From: Sporosarcina jeotgali
GTDB lineage: Bacteria > Bacillota > Bacilli > Bacillales_A > Planococcaceae
Assembly (NCBI RefSeq): GCF_033304595.1
Contig: NZ_CP116341.1
Span: 2,831,001-2,895,000 of the forward strand
Reading direction: 5' to 3'
DNA: 64,000 bases
The position numbers and the translations under genes were made by a program. Of the stretch, positions 9,267-17,851 are shown piece by piece; within the stretch, counting starts at the first letter, position 1; every line of letters starts with the position of its first letter. The notes under the pieces were generated by a model. That model was not told the origin of the DNA and searched no databases. It saw only the letters and a program-made list of their open reading frames with translations.

Positions 9267-9800
9267 TTATTTGAAACGGAAAGGTTCATATTCTTTGACG
9301 ATGAACGTTCCTGAATCGACTTCGATAATCAGTACTTCTTTCCCGTAGTCGATTGGATGATTCTCATAGCCTGATGCTCGCTTTGACAATATGCCGTTCA
9401 CTGTTTCGATTACAATTTCACCAAATCCATCTGCAGGAATCGGGACGATGACTTTAGCCACTTTCCCGGCAAGCGAATCATCCGTATACGCAATTGAAAC
9501 CTCCGCAGACTTTAGTGGCAGTAAAATGAAGAAGTATAGTAAAAAGTCGAGTATTGCGCCGGCAGCCAATGAAATAATTAGAATAAGACCGCTTCCAAGT
9601 TCTGTAGCGAGTTCCAGTACGTATCCCCACGTTGCCGTTAACGTAACGAATGGCAAGAGCACAGCTGGATCGAATAAAGGAAACAAATCGCCGGCTCCAT
9701 CTGTTAAATCACTGAAGAATAAGTACAGCATGGTTGCAATTCCGGCGATAATCAATATTGGTAAATACAGTTCTTGAATCGTCATGCCGAACAGTTCCAT
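9267..9800 (-). CDS. NfeD-family membrane protein (YuaF-like)
   Basis: A 177-residue protein with about three membrane helices in the N-terminal two-thirds and a C-terminal OB-fold-like domain containing AKVIVPIPADGFGEIVIE. It is the usual operon partner of flotillin (yuaF-yuaG in B. subtilis). I chose ATG at 9800 (MELFGMTI), with AAGGGGG eight bases upstream. The GTG three codons earlier overlaps that ribosome site. Confidence 0.9.
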   Translation of the reverse strand: MELFGMTIQELYLPILIIAGIATMLYLFFSDLTDGAGDLFPLFDPAVLLPFVTLTATWGYVLELATELGSGLILIISLAAGAILDFLLYFFILLPLKSAEVSIAYTDDSLAGKVAKVIVPIPADGFGEIVIETVNGILSKRASGYENHPIDYGKEVLIIEVDSGTFIVKEYEPFRFK

Positions 9801-9825
9801 TTCAAACACCCCCTTATGTCTATTC

Positions 9826-9853
9826 TATACGAATGACTGTTAGAAAGGATTCA
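9826..9853 (-). promoter_or_regulatory. Candidate SigW promoter for nfeD-floT
   Basis: On the minus strand TGAATC (9853-9848), a 16-base spacer, then CGTATA (9831-9826). The SigW consensus is TGAAAC-N16/17-CGTA, so there is one mismatch in the -35. yuaF-floT is a known SigW target in B. subtilis, and sigW itself is in this window. Confidence 0.75.
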
Positions 9854-10053
9854 TTTAAAAGAATATTTTGTTACCTATTACGCAATTTGTATGGTTCTTC
9901 CTATAGTTGTGAACAATTGGTGGAGTGTAATCTGTTCAAAGTTACTTTTTTTGTCGATTCCGGTCAAAATATGTTCCTATTTTGCAATTGAATTTGCTAT
10001 GATAGATAAGTTATTAACCAATACACTTTCCGTTAATCGGATGGAGGTCAATC

Positions 10054-10674
10054 ATGTTCAGTCCAAGAAAAACAGATCCTTTTTTTGCAGCGTTGCTGAC
10101 AATTGCAGAACACGTGCAAGAAGCGATGCATTACGCAAATGATTATAAAGTGACATCCGTTGCAGACTTAAAAGAAGTCAGCATTCGTTTAAAGAAATAT
10201 GAGACGGATGGGGACGACCTGATTCACGAGCTGATTTCAAAGTTGAACACTTCGTTCATGACACCTATTGAACGTGAGGACATTTTACAGCTTGCTATTA
10301 AAATGGACGATATTTTAGACGGAATCGAACATTTCGCCGCTAATTTAGAAATGTTTTCATTGATAGAAATCGATGAATACGTTCAGACATTCATGGATAA
10401 CATCGTGAAAAGTTCTGACGAAATTGTAAAAGCTATGAAGTTGTTAGAACGCAGAAAACTTGTAGAAATGCGCGATCATGCCGTTACCATCAAAGAATAC
10501 GAACGAATTTGTGATGAAGTGCTGCGTACTTCCATTAAACAATTATTCATTCGCGAAACGGATCCAATCCGCATCATCCAATTTAAAGATATATACGAAC
10601 TGCTGGAAGATATCGCAGATTACTGCCAGGACGTCGCCAACACGATTGAGACGATCATCATGCGTAACGCGTAA
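10054..10674 (+). CDS. DUF47 (PhoU-like) accessory protein of the PiT transporter
   Basis: A 206-residue all-helical protein of the DUF47/TIGR00153 family, distantly related to PhoU. Recognisable segments are KYETDGDDLIHEL (near residue 50) and FMTPIEREDILQLA (near 70), with conserved acidic metal-binding positions. It is encoded 12 bp upstream of a PiT phosphate transporter, the standard pairing, and probably regulates that transporter. The start is preceded by CGGATGGAGG. An extended -10 (TATGAT at about 9999) suggests a promoter just upstream. Confidence 0.92.
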   Translation: MFSPRKTDPFFAALLTIAEHVQEAMHYANDYKVTSVADLKEVSIRLKKYETDGDDLIHELISKLNTSFMTPIEREDILQLAIKMDDILDGIEHFAANLEMFSLIEIDEYVQTFMDNIVKSSDEIVKAMKLLERRKLVEMRDHAVTIKEYERICDEVLRTSIKQLFIRETDPIRIIQFKDIYELLEDIADYCQDVANTIETIIMRNA

Positions 10675-10686
10675 GGGGACAAACTG

Positions 10687-11685
10687 ATGGATACAGTATT
10701 GCTTTTAACGATTTTGATCGTAGTTTGTGCACTTGCATTTGATTTCATCAACGGCTTCCATGATACAGCGAATGCAATTGCCACTTCTGTCTCAACGCGC
10801 GCGCTTAAGCCCCGTGTTGCCATTTTACTAGCAGCAACGATGAACTTTGCGGGTGCATTAACGTTTACCGGAGTCGCAAAAACCATTTCAAAAGACATCG
10901 TCGATCCATTCACACTGGAGAATGGATCGCTCGTCATTTTAGCCGCTCTTCTGTCTGCGATTATTTGGAACTTAGTAACTTGGTATTTCGGTATACCTTC
11001 AAGTTCATCACATGCTTTAATCGGTTCAATTGCAGGTGCTGCAATTTCAGCGGCTGGATTTGGAATTTTGAACTATACTGGTTTCATAAAGATTATGGAA
11101 GCACTTCTAATTTCACCGGTCATTGCCATTGTCGGCGGATTCATCGTCATGAATATCCTGCGTGCTGTACTGAAAAACCGAAATTTGTTTAAAGCAAACA
11201 AACGAATCCGGTATTTGCAGATTCTCACTGCGGCCATCCAATCGTTTACGCACGGAACAAACGATGCTCAGAAAGCGATGGGAATTATAACGATGGCTCT
11301 CATTGCTGCAGACCTTCAAACAGGCGATGATATTCAAATGTGGGTCCGCATTGCAGCTGCAACGTCAATGGGTATCGGGACATCAATCGGCGGCTATAAA
11401 ATCATTAAAACCGTCGGCGGTAAAATCATGAAAATCCGGCCGATTCACGGCGCTGCTGCCGATTTGAACTCAGCGGCGATTATTTTCGGTGCCACGCTGC
11501 TTCACTTGCCCGTCTCGACAACACATGTCATCTCTTCTTCCATTATGGGAGTAGGCTCTGCGCAACGTGTAAAAGGCGTCAAATGGGGCACTGCAAAGAA
11601 GATTGTCATCACTTGGGTGATCACAATGCCGATCTCTGCATTGGTAGCTGCAGTGCTGTATCAATTGCTGGCCTTGTTTTCCTAA
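10687..11685 (+). CDS. pit: Low-affinity inorganic phosphate transporter, PiT family
   Basis: A 332-residue integral membrane permease. Both halves of the internal duplication carry the PiT signature: FDFINGFHDTANAIATSV near residue 20 and QSFTHGTNDAQKAMGI near residue 180. The segment GIPSSSSHALIGS is also typical. It imports phosphate (probably as a metal-phosphate complex) driven by the proton gradient. With the PhoP-boxed pst genes at 36-44 kb, the organism has both low- and high-affinity phosphate systems. No PhoP box is seen here, which fits constitutive expression. Confidence 0.94.
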   Translation: MDTVLLLTILIVVCALAFDFINGFHDTANAIATSVSTRALKPRVAILLAATMNFAGALTFTGVAKTISKDIVDPFTLENGSLVILAALLSAIIWNLVTWYFGIPSSSSHALIGSIAGAAISAAGFGILNYTGFIKIMEALLISPVIAIVGGFIVMNILRAVLKNRNLFKANKRIRYLQILTAAIQSFTHGTNDAQKAMGIITMALIAADLQTGDDIQMWVRIAAATSMGIGTSIGGYKIIKTVGGKIMKIRPIHGAAADLNSAAIIFGATLLHLPVSTTHVISSSIMGVGSAQRVKGVKWGTAKKIVITWVITMPISALVAAVLYQLLALFS

Positions 11686-11843
11686 TTTGAAGCGAATGGG
11701 TTGCTTTGCCAACAGCCCTCTGTTATGATTAAAGAGAATTATTTTTGTTCGACGCGATGGTTAAGTTCACTTAACACTTTCAAGATTTGAGCAAGGATAG
11801 TAACACAGTGTATGCGAAATCCGCATACGAGGAGGAAACAAAC

Positions 11844-12044
11844 ATGGAACATGGTAAAGTAAAATGGTTTAACGCAGAAAAAGGTTACGGCTTCATCGAA
11901 CGCGAAGATGGCGATGACGTATTCGTTCACTTCTCAGCAATCCAAGGCGAAGGCTTCAAGACTCTTGAAGAAGGCCAGGATGTAACTTTCGAAATCGAGC
12001 AAGGCCAACGCGGTCTTCAAGCTACAAACGTTGAAAAGAACTAA
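11844..12044 (+). CDS. Cold-shock protein (CspA/CspB family)
   Basis: A 66-residue single-domain RNA chaperone. RNP1 (KGYGFIERE) and RNP2 (VFVHFSAI) are intact, and the protein is full length for a CSD. The start is [10 protein letters not shown], with a strong GAGGAGG about 8 bases upstream; earlier in-frame starts lie in the leader. The long leader, rich in short inverted segments, is typical of csp genes, which are controlled after transcription. It binds single-stranded RNA and DNA and melts structures at low temperature. Confidence 0.97.
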   Translation: MEHGKVKWFNAEKGYGFIEREDGDDVFVHFSAIQGEGFKTLEEGQDVTFEIEQGQRGLQATNVEKN

Positions 12045-12060
12045 TTAACTTCAACCTTTC

Positions 12061-12092
12061 AAAACCGTTTCCTCCTAGGGAACGGTTTTTTT
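12061..12092 (+). terminator. Terminator of the csp gene
   Basis: The stem AACCGTTtCC/GGgAACGGTT around TCCTAG is followed by TTTTTTTA. Confidence 0.85.
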
Positions 12093-12227
12093 ATGCCTTC
12101 TTTCCTCCTCCAATTGACATCGCTTCTATACTAAGAATACGAATTCTTCCAACGAAACAGTTCCATTCTCCCTGACTACCCGATATGATGAACATAATGA
12201 AACTTACATATGAAAGAAGGTCACGAC

Positions 12228-14336
12228 ATGAAAGCATTTTCCGGCTTCGTCGCCGCCCGGTATAAGTGGATCATCGCCTTCTGGCTCCTGATGCTAGTCG
12301 GCTTTGCTATTTTTGCTATCCGCCTCCCAGGCCTTCTAGAAGGTGATGGATTCCGAATGGACGGAGAACAAGAAGACGTCTCTAAGACGTTGACACAAGA
12401 CTTTGATCAGCCTGACGAAACCATGTTTCTCGTCTTCGAAGGGAAAACAGACGACGAGATTTCAGATGCCCTAACCTCTATCGAAAAGCTCGATATCGCG
12501 AAAGATATCATTTCACCATTGGATGAATCAGGCCAATACAAGAACGATATCTCATATGCGATGCTTCAATTTGACGATAGTGAAAGCGACAAATCCGGTC
12601 TTGTCACTGAAATTCGTACAACGGTTGGAACAGATGACGGCATCACTCTAACTGGACAATCGCCGATTACCAAAGATATAAATGCAGCCAGTCAAAAAGA
12701 TTTAATGGTCGCAGAAGCAATCGGTCTGCCGATCGCACTCATTGTACTCCTATTTGCATTCGGCACAGTAGTCGCTTCGATAGTTCCTTTACTTATCGGA
12801 GCAGCTACCATCGTGACATCGTTCGGGATACTCGCATTGTTCGGCCAAAAAGTGGATCTGTCCATCTTTGTACTGAATATCATTCCGATGCTTGGACTCG
12901 CACTCAGTATCGATTTTGCTCTTTTATTCATCAGCCGGTATCGGGAAGAACGTAAAATCCAGTCGATCCCTGAAGCAGTTCGCACCACTATTGAAACCGC
13001 TGGACGCTCTATTATTTTTTCAGCTTTTTGTGTATTTATTGGCCTTGGTGCGATGTTGCTCATTCGAGTGGATATCTTCCAAAACATAGCGCTTGGCGGC
13101 ATGATTGTCGTTTCAATGGCTGTTCTTGCTTCGATTACGTTATTGCCTTCGGTACTACTGGTCCTGAAAGAACGGATTGACAAATGGAAAGTTCTTCGAG
13201 TTAAAACTGAAACAGACCGCTGGCGCACTTTTGCAGAGGGTGTCATTAAGCGTCCAGTCCTGATTACGATTGCAGCACTCGTGATACTTGGAATTGCGCT
13301 GATTCCCGTCCGCAATATGACGTTGACAATTCCTCAGATTGACTCTCTGCCTCTTTCCTATGACACGCGTTCTGCCTATGAACATATGGAAGACGCTTTC
13401 GGGATGCGGAACGAATCTACCGCATTTGTCATTGCCGAGCGTCCGGGCGGCTGGGAAGATGAAGACGGATTGAATGCCCTGAAAGAAGTACAAGATGCAC
13501 TCGAAAAAGATCCACTCACTGGTAAAGTGACGACGGTTTTCTCTGAAAGCGGGATCGGCCAGCCTGAAGATTTTGCTCAAGCCCTTCAGCTGCCCGAGCA
13601 ATCTGCACAGTTGCAGCCTTTGCTCGATGCGTTTATCGAAAAAGACCAGCTCATGATTCCTGTAACGCTTGAAGCAGACGGGGCATCCAGTGAAGCGCAG
13701 AAATGGGCACGAAATTGGTCTGAAAAAGAGACTCCGTGGAATTTACAAATCGGAGGGGAAGCAAAATTCAACCAAGAAATATTCGATGAAATTGCAGATA
13801 ATATTGTCTTTGCTCTGCTCATTATCATCGTATCGACGTTCATTATCCTAATGATTGCGTTCCGTTCACTCCTTATTCCGTTGAAAGCGATTCTTATGAA
13901 TATTATTGGACTGTCCGCATCATTCGGACTGCTCGTCTATATTTTCCAATACGGTCATTTCGGACTTCATCCTGGTACGATTGCATTGATCATTCCCGTT
14001 ATCGTATTCAGCCTTGTGTTCGGATTAAGTATGGACTACGAAGTCTTTTTAATCTCCCGTATGCAAGAATCTTATTTAGCAACGGGTGACAATGACAAAT
14101 CGACGGTCGAAGGTCTTGCTTCAACAAGTAAAGTCATCACCTCCGCCGCGCTCATCATGATTGTGCTGACAGGTGCATTCGCATTTACGGATGTTATGCC
14201 AGTAAAGCAAATTGGTGTTGGCATTGCGATTGCGGTAGCGATTGATGCGACCATTATCCGTTTGCTGCTCGTTCCAAGCCTTATGAAACTGTTCGGAGAC
14301 TGGAATTGGTGGCTGCCGTTTCGCAAGAAGAATTAA
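12228..14336 (+). CDS. MMPL-family transporter (YdfJ-like)
   Basis: A 702-residue RND/MMPL transporter. There is an N-terminal helix (about 15-35), an extracytoplasmic loop, a block of five to six helices (about 165-325), a second loop, and a second helical block (about 530-690). The duplication is clear: SIDFALLFISRYREE in the first half and SMDYEVFLISRMQES in the second, each with the acidic residue of the proton relay. Bacterial MMPL proteins export lipids or hydrophobic compounds. The start ATG at 12228 has AAGAAGG seven bases upstream. It is monocistronic, and its terminator is shared with the convergent small gene. Confidence 0.92.
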   Translation: MKAFSGFVAARYKWIIAFWLLMLVGFAIFAIRLPGLLEGDGFRMDGEQEDVSKTLTQDFDQPDETMFLVFEGKTDDEISDALTSIEKLDIAKDIISPLDESGQYKNDISYAMLQFDDSESDKSGLVTEIRTTVGTDDGITLTGQSPITKDINAASQKDLMVAEAIGLPIALIVLLFAFGTVVASIVPLLIGAATIVTSFGILALFGQKVDLSIFVLNIIPMLGLALSIDFALLFISRYREERKIQSIPEAVRTTIETAGRSIIFSAFCVFIGLGAMLLIRVDIFQNIALGGMIVVSMAVLASITLLPSVLLVLKERIDKWKVLRVKTETDRWRTFAEGVIKRPVLITIAALVILGIALIPVRNMTLTIPQIDSLPLSYDTRSAYEHMEDAFGMRNESTAFVIAERPGGWEDEDGLNALKEVQDALEKDPLTGKVTTVFSESGIGQPEDFAQALQLPEQSAQLQPLLDAFIEKDQLMIPVTLEADGASSEAQKWARNWSEKETPWNLQIGGEAKFNQEIFDEIADNIVFALLIIIVSTFIILMIAFRSLLIPLKAILMNIIGLSASFGLLVYIFQYGHFGLHPGTIALIIPVIVFSLVFGLSMDYEVFLISRMQESYLATGDNDKSTVEGLASTSKVITSAALIMIVLTGAFAFTDVMPVKQIGVGIAIAVAIDATIIRLLLVPSLMKLFGDWNWWLPFRKKN

Positions 14337-14340
14337 TCTC

Positions 14341-14383
14341 AAAAAAGAGACACACGCTCCGTTTTGGAGTGTGTGTCTCTTTT
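14341..14383. terminator. Bidirectional terminator
   Basis: The 18-bp arms AAAAGAGACACACGCTCC and GGAGTGTGTGTCTCTTTT have one wobble pair. It serves the MMPL gene (+) and the small membrane gene (-). Confidence 0.85.
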
Positions 14384-14553
14384 CATCGAACGATAACGGA
14401 CTGTTCTTTCAGCTCAATAGAAACAGGGGCACCCATCGATGTATCTGCAGGATGCTGGTCGTGTTTAAATGTCGCCATAACTAGGAAGTAGATTGCTGCT
14501 ACTGCTGCAATTGTCAGGACAATCACGGCAATCGCAATGGATTTCCCTTTCAT
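14383..14553 (-). CDS. Small single-pass membrane protein (56 aa)
   Basis: Reads MKGKSIAIAVIVLTIAAVAA..., ending KEQSVIVR. One hydrophobic helix (residues 5-27) is followed by a polar tail of about 30 residues containing two His. Its ATG overlaps the TGA of the upstream gene (ATGA), and GGAGGGATCG lies just before it, so translation is probably coupled. It ends exactly at a bidirectional terminator. I do not recognise the family. The coupling and ribosome site support it as real despite its size. Confidence 0.75.
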   Translation of the reverse strand: MKGKSIAIAVIVLTIAAVAAIYFLVMATFKHDQHPADTSMGAPVSIELKEQSVIVR

Positions 14554-15026
14554 CGGACGATCCCTCCGTCCTCCACTTTCTTAAATCCTTCTTCTCTCAA
14601 ATAGTCCGCAGCTTCTTGGTAATCCCCGAAGCTGTCTTCTAAATTCAACCCGTGATAAATATTCCAAGCTCCGATCTCTTCTTTCAACTCAAGTTTAGAA
14701 TTGTGTCCGTCTAACCAGACTTCTTCAACCGGTTCTGCTTCAGTCTTTTCTTCCGCCAGTCCTGCAATTGCATCTTCAATCGTCTTTCGCAATTCTGCTT
14801 CAGACGCTTCTCGCACATTCACGAGACCGCGGCTGTCCGGCTCATAACCAGGCACGTCCGCAACATAGATAAATGCGTTGCCATTCGGATGTAAATGTTG
14901 AACGACAACAGTTTTATCGAATTTACTATCCGCATAGTGATAGTTGACGCGCTTCATGGAAACGTCTTTACGCGACAATTCCGGGAAAGATTCAATGATG
15001 GTTTGTTTTTCTTCAAATGTAAGCAT
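14550..15026 (-). CDS. Conserved hypothetical cytoplasmic protein
   Basis: 158 residues, no signal peptide or membrane helix. It is mixed alpha/beta by eye, with a central segment VVQHLHPNGNAFIYVADVPGY and an acidic linker (about 85-105) before a C-terminal DGHNSKLELKEEIGAWNIYHG stretch. I do not recognise a catalytic motif. I chose ATG at 15026; a GTG three codons upstream (15035) would sit only three bases from the GAGGAG ribosome site. It is the first gene of a coupled pair with the small membrane protein. The function is unknown. Confidence 0.75.
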   Translation of the reverse strand: MLTFEEKQTIIESFPELSRKDVSMKRVNYHYADSKFDKTVVVQHLHPNGNAFIYVADVPGYEPDSRGLVNVREASEAELRKTIEDAIAGLAEEKTEAEPVEEVWLDGHNSKLELKEEIGAWNIYHGLNLEDSFGDYQEAADYLREEGFKKVEDGGIVR

Positions 15027-15064
15027 AGGTGACACACACTCCTCGTTTGGTTCGTTTCAGTATA

Positions 15065-15712
15065 TCATGATTCTTCGTGTATCAATAACCCGAACATCCG
15101 TGCGAATCCGATTGCTTGTTCCTTTGAAACTGTGCACGCTGCAATTTTGGACGGGGTTACTTCCAATCGCTCGAACGTACACTCAGCTAAATTCACTCCC
15201 GCTAGATCCGTTTCTCTAAAATTCGCATTCTCCAATTGACTGCGGGTCAGCTTCATATCTTTTAATATGCATTCAAAGAAGTCCGACTCCGAAAACTGGG
15301 AGTCTTCAAGCTGAACCGCCTGCAGCTTACTGAAGCTAAAGCTGCTGTAACGTGCGTCGCATTCCTCGAATCGTACATGTTTGACCCCTGAATGATCGAA
15401 ATTTGCTCCTGTCAGTTTACAGTTTCGGAATTCACATCGCAATAAGTCTGCATGTCCTGCCGCAACGTTCGAAAAATCACACCGTTCAAATACAGTGTCA
15501 ACAAATGAGGCGCCGGATAAATCCATTTCCGCAAATGTACAATCGGTGAATACTGCATCATCCGCGGCAAGCTGCATTCCACTCGTAAAACGTAAATCTC
15601 CATACTCCATTTCAACACTGCGAAGCGTTCCGGGATCAGTTGGGATCTGCTCAGTGCTGAGCGGTTCCCTTCTCGCTGATAACTTAGGTTTCTGAATGAC
15701 CATCTTTTTCAT
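15065..15712 (-). CDS. Pentapeptide-repeat protein
   Basis: A 215-residue protein with many A(D/N)Lxx-type repeats between about residues 55 and 185, for example FTDCTFAEMDLSGASF, RCEFRNCKLTGANF and LENANFRETDLAGVNL. These fold as a right-handed quadrilateral beta helix. Some members (Qnr) protect gyrase by mimicking DNA; most are of unknown role, and nothing here shows a Qnr function. The start is MKKMVIQKPK with ATAGGAG upstream. That ribosome site overlaps the stop of the 32-residue gene just upstream, indicating an operon. Confidence 0.88.
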   Translation of the reverse strand: MKKMVIQKPKLSARREPLSTEQIPTDPGTLRSVEMEYGDLRFTSGMQLAADDAVFTDCTFAEMDLSGASFVDTVFERCDFSNVAAGHADLLRCEFRNCKLTGANFDHSGVKHVRFEECDARYSSFSFSKLQAVQLEDSQFSESDFFECILKDMKLTRSQLENANFRETDLAGVNLAECTFERLEVTPSKIAACTVSKEQAIGFARMFGLLIHEES

Positions 15713-15722
15713 ATCTGCACTC

Positions 15723-15821
15723 CTATCTCGTTTTCCATTCCGTGATTACTACAATTAAAATAACGACTGTAAATGCTATTAGATAAAACCAATTGGGGAT
15801 TGTGCTTAGACCGCCAAACAT
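15723..15821 (-). CDS. Very small membrane protein (32 aa)
   Basis: Reads MFGGLSTIPNWFYLIAFTVV... and ends in TEWKTR. It is one membrane helix with a short positive tail. GAGGAG lies eight bases before the ATG, a good ribosome site. Its stop is 10 bp before the pentapeptide-repeat gene start, so it is probably the leader cistron of that operon. I know no named family. The evidence is the ribosome site, the clean hydrophobic profile and the position. Confidence 0.65.
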   Translation of the reverse strand: MFGGLSTIPNWFYLIAFTVVILIVVITEWKTR

Positions 15822-16054
15822 TTCACCAGCTCCTCGTTATGTAAGTACCTTCAACTTTCCGTCCACCTAACCCTCTTTCCCAAAGTATACCTTCAATCCA
15901 CTCTGCTGGAAACTATCACCCCTTTAACAATCTGCGGCATACATCAGAGGCTTTAACTTCATCGGACAGGAACTATCTGCCATATAAAGTTAAAGGGTTC
16001 ACGCTGTATTCAATCGGCTTCAGCAAGGTATACTAAGAACAGGAGGCGAATTAT

Positions 16055-17182
16055 TTGAAACGACTATTTCTATTCTTGCTGCTTCTCGTTGCCCTCTTTC
16101 TTTCAAAGCCTTACTGGGAAGAACCGGTCTCTAAGTATGTCGATCTATCCTTCTTAGATTCTATAGATGAAAAACTTGAAGACGTTGTGAACAAAGATAC
16201 GATTGAATCGACAATCGATACATTACGAACTGCCACACATGATTTAGCAGGCATCATCTCGGATAAAACTGAAGGAATGCGGGATGCAAAACAAACTGTC
16301 GATAAGCCTGCCCTCGCAAAGCCAACTGCCACCCCCATCTCCATTAACAATCTAGAGATCGGGGCTTCTGCTGAACAAGTAACGGCTGAACTTGGTGAAC
16401 CAAAGAGTCAATCTCTCAACGAATACGGAGCCGAATGGCAAACGTATCATACTGATTATCAAAACTTCGTCATGGTCTCACTCGACGAATCGAATCGCGT
16501 CGGTGCCATTTATACGAATGACGACCTGATCTCATCCACAATCGGAATTTCGTATGGCGCTTCAAAAGCAGATGTCAGAGCAGCACTCGGCCAGCCCCTG
16601 ACTAAGATGCGAAAAGGGCTGAACGTTTTTGTCCTCCAAGATGATGAAGGCATGGATCTTTTCAAACTCGGAGACGTTTACGCCTATGTATTTTATGATA
16701 TCCATCAAGATACTGCCGTAACCGCCATTGAACTTGTGTCTGTTGAGCTTGAAAACAGCAAAAAATCACTCTATGCAGATCGCAGCGAGGCACTTCGTAA
16801 TGGGTTTGAACGCCAGTTGTTCGATCTTACGAATGCAGCTCGGGTGCGGCACGGCCGCTCCATCCTTTCTTGGGACAGTGCAGTTTCAGGAACCGCGCGG
16901 AAACATAGTACGGATATGGCAGACAACGACTACTTTAGCCATGATAATTTACAAGGGTTGTCCCCTTTTGATCGTATTAAGGAAGATGGGATTGGATTTA
17001 AGCGTGCAGGTGAAAATCTAGCCTATGGTCAGTCCAGCAGTATATTTGCACACGAAGGACTGATGAATTCGAAGGGCCACCGCGAAAACATACTTTTAAA
17101 AGATTATAGCAGCCTTGGTATCGGTGTGAGCTTTAACCAAGACATGCAACCGTATTATTCCGAAGAATTCTTGCTTAGATAA
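16055..17182 (+). CDS. CAP/SCP-domain protein with CAP-associated N-terminal domain (YlbC-like)
   Basis: A 375-residue protein, membrane-anchored or secreted through its N-terminal hydrophobic segment (about 3-18). The middle region (about 105-230, starting NLEIGASAEQVTAELGEP) is the CAP-associated domain with two related halves. The C-terminal region (about 255-375) is a CAP/SCP domain with LFDLTNAARVRHG, HSTDMADNDYFSH and GHRENIL. Bacillales relatives include YlbC and spore protein YkwD; the biochemical role is unknown. It uses a TTG start at 16055, supported by AGGAGG eight bases upstream. Confidence 0.9.
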   Translation: MKRLFLFLLLLVALFLSKPYWEEPVSKYVDLSFLDSIDEKLEDVVNKDTIESTIDTLRTATHDLAGIISDKTEGMRDAKQTVDKPALAKPTATPISINNLEIGASAEQVTAELGEPKSQSLNEYGAEWQTYHTDYQNFVMVSLDESNRVGAIYTNDDLISSTIGISYGASKADVRAALGQPLTKMRKGLNVFVLQDDEGMDLFKLGDVYAYVFYDIHQDTAVTAIELVSVELENSKKSLYADRSEALRNGFERQLFDLTNAARVRHGRSILSWDSAVSGTARKHSTDMADNDYFSHDNLQGLSPFDRIKEDGIGFKRAGENLAYGQSSSIFAHEGLMNSKGHRENILLKDYSSLGIGVSFNQDMQPYYSEEFLLR

Positions 17183-17227
17183 AAAACAGTCAGACTGCGC
17201 GAACAACGCTCAGCCTGGCTGTTTTTT
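17181..17227. terminator. Terminator between the CAP gene and sodC
   Basis: AAAAAACAGtCAG...CTGgCTGTTTTTT flanks a GC-rich loop between convergent genes; it can serve both. Confidence 0.75.
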
Positions 17228-17781
17228 CACTTATTTTTAAGTTCTGCGCATGCAATCCGTTCTCCTGAATTGCCCGAAGGATCTGTTTTATAATCATCAG
17301 GATCTGCGTGAATCACGAGAGCACTGCCATCCCCATCCATTAGTGAGTTGGGCTTCCCCGGCTGCAGTGTAAGATTATGCATGGTCACTTTTACTGCCAC
17401 TTTCCCTTCGTCATCCACATCTAAATTCGGTAAATCTCCTAAGTGATACCCTTTCGGATTGTCAAAACCATGCTGCTTATCTGTCGGATTAAAATGACCG
17501 CCCGCTGATTTGAAATCTGGCGGTGTACAAACTGCCTTTTCATGAAGATGGATGCCATGTATCCCAGGATTCAGCCCTTCAGCTCTCAAACTAATCGTTA
17601 AGATTCCATCTGCATCTGTAAAATGTGCTTCCCCAATCTGCTTCCCCTTGGTGTTGATTAATCTCGTTTCAACTGTCTTCACAGTGTCTGCATTCACCGG
17701 GATTTTTTCATTCATTCCCCCGCAGCCGCTTAAGACCAGTAGCAGTGTCGCCATAATCATTCCTTCAAAAAGACGTTTCAT
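17227..17781 (-). CDS. sodC: Cu/Zn superoxide dismutase lipoprotein
   Basis: A 184-residue enzyme anchored by a lipobox (LVLSGCGG) that converts superoxide to peroxide and oxygen outside the membrane. All metal ligands can be seen: HIHLHEK (two Cu His), GGHFNP (bridging His), QHG and GYHLGDLPN (Zn His and Asp), VIHADPDD (Cu His). The disulfide cysteines (VCTPPDF, IACAEL) and active-site Arg (GERIACAE) are also present. B. subtilis YojM is known to lack copper ligands; this protein keeps the full set and should be active. The ribosome site AAGGAGG is 12 bases from the ATG. Confidence 0.93.
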   Translation of the reverse strand: MKRLFEGMIMATLLLVLSGCGGMNEKIPVNADTVKTVETRLINTKGKQIGEAHFTDADGILTISLRAEGLNPGIHGIHLHEKAVCTPPDFKSAGGHFNPTDKQHGFDNPKGYHLGDLPNLDVDDEGKVAVKVTMHNLTLQPGKPNSLMDGDGSALVIHADPDDYKTDPSGNSGERIACAELKNK

Positions 17782-17851
17782 ATCGTTTTCAAACCTCCTT
17801 ATGAGAAGGATGGCTGAAAACCGGTAAATTATGTGTCTTTATGTGATGTTT

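Noticed and set aside
11700..11843. A riboswitch before the cold-shock gene
   Set aside because: The long leader suggests thermosensing structure, but I recognise no known riboswitch consensus.
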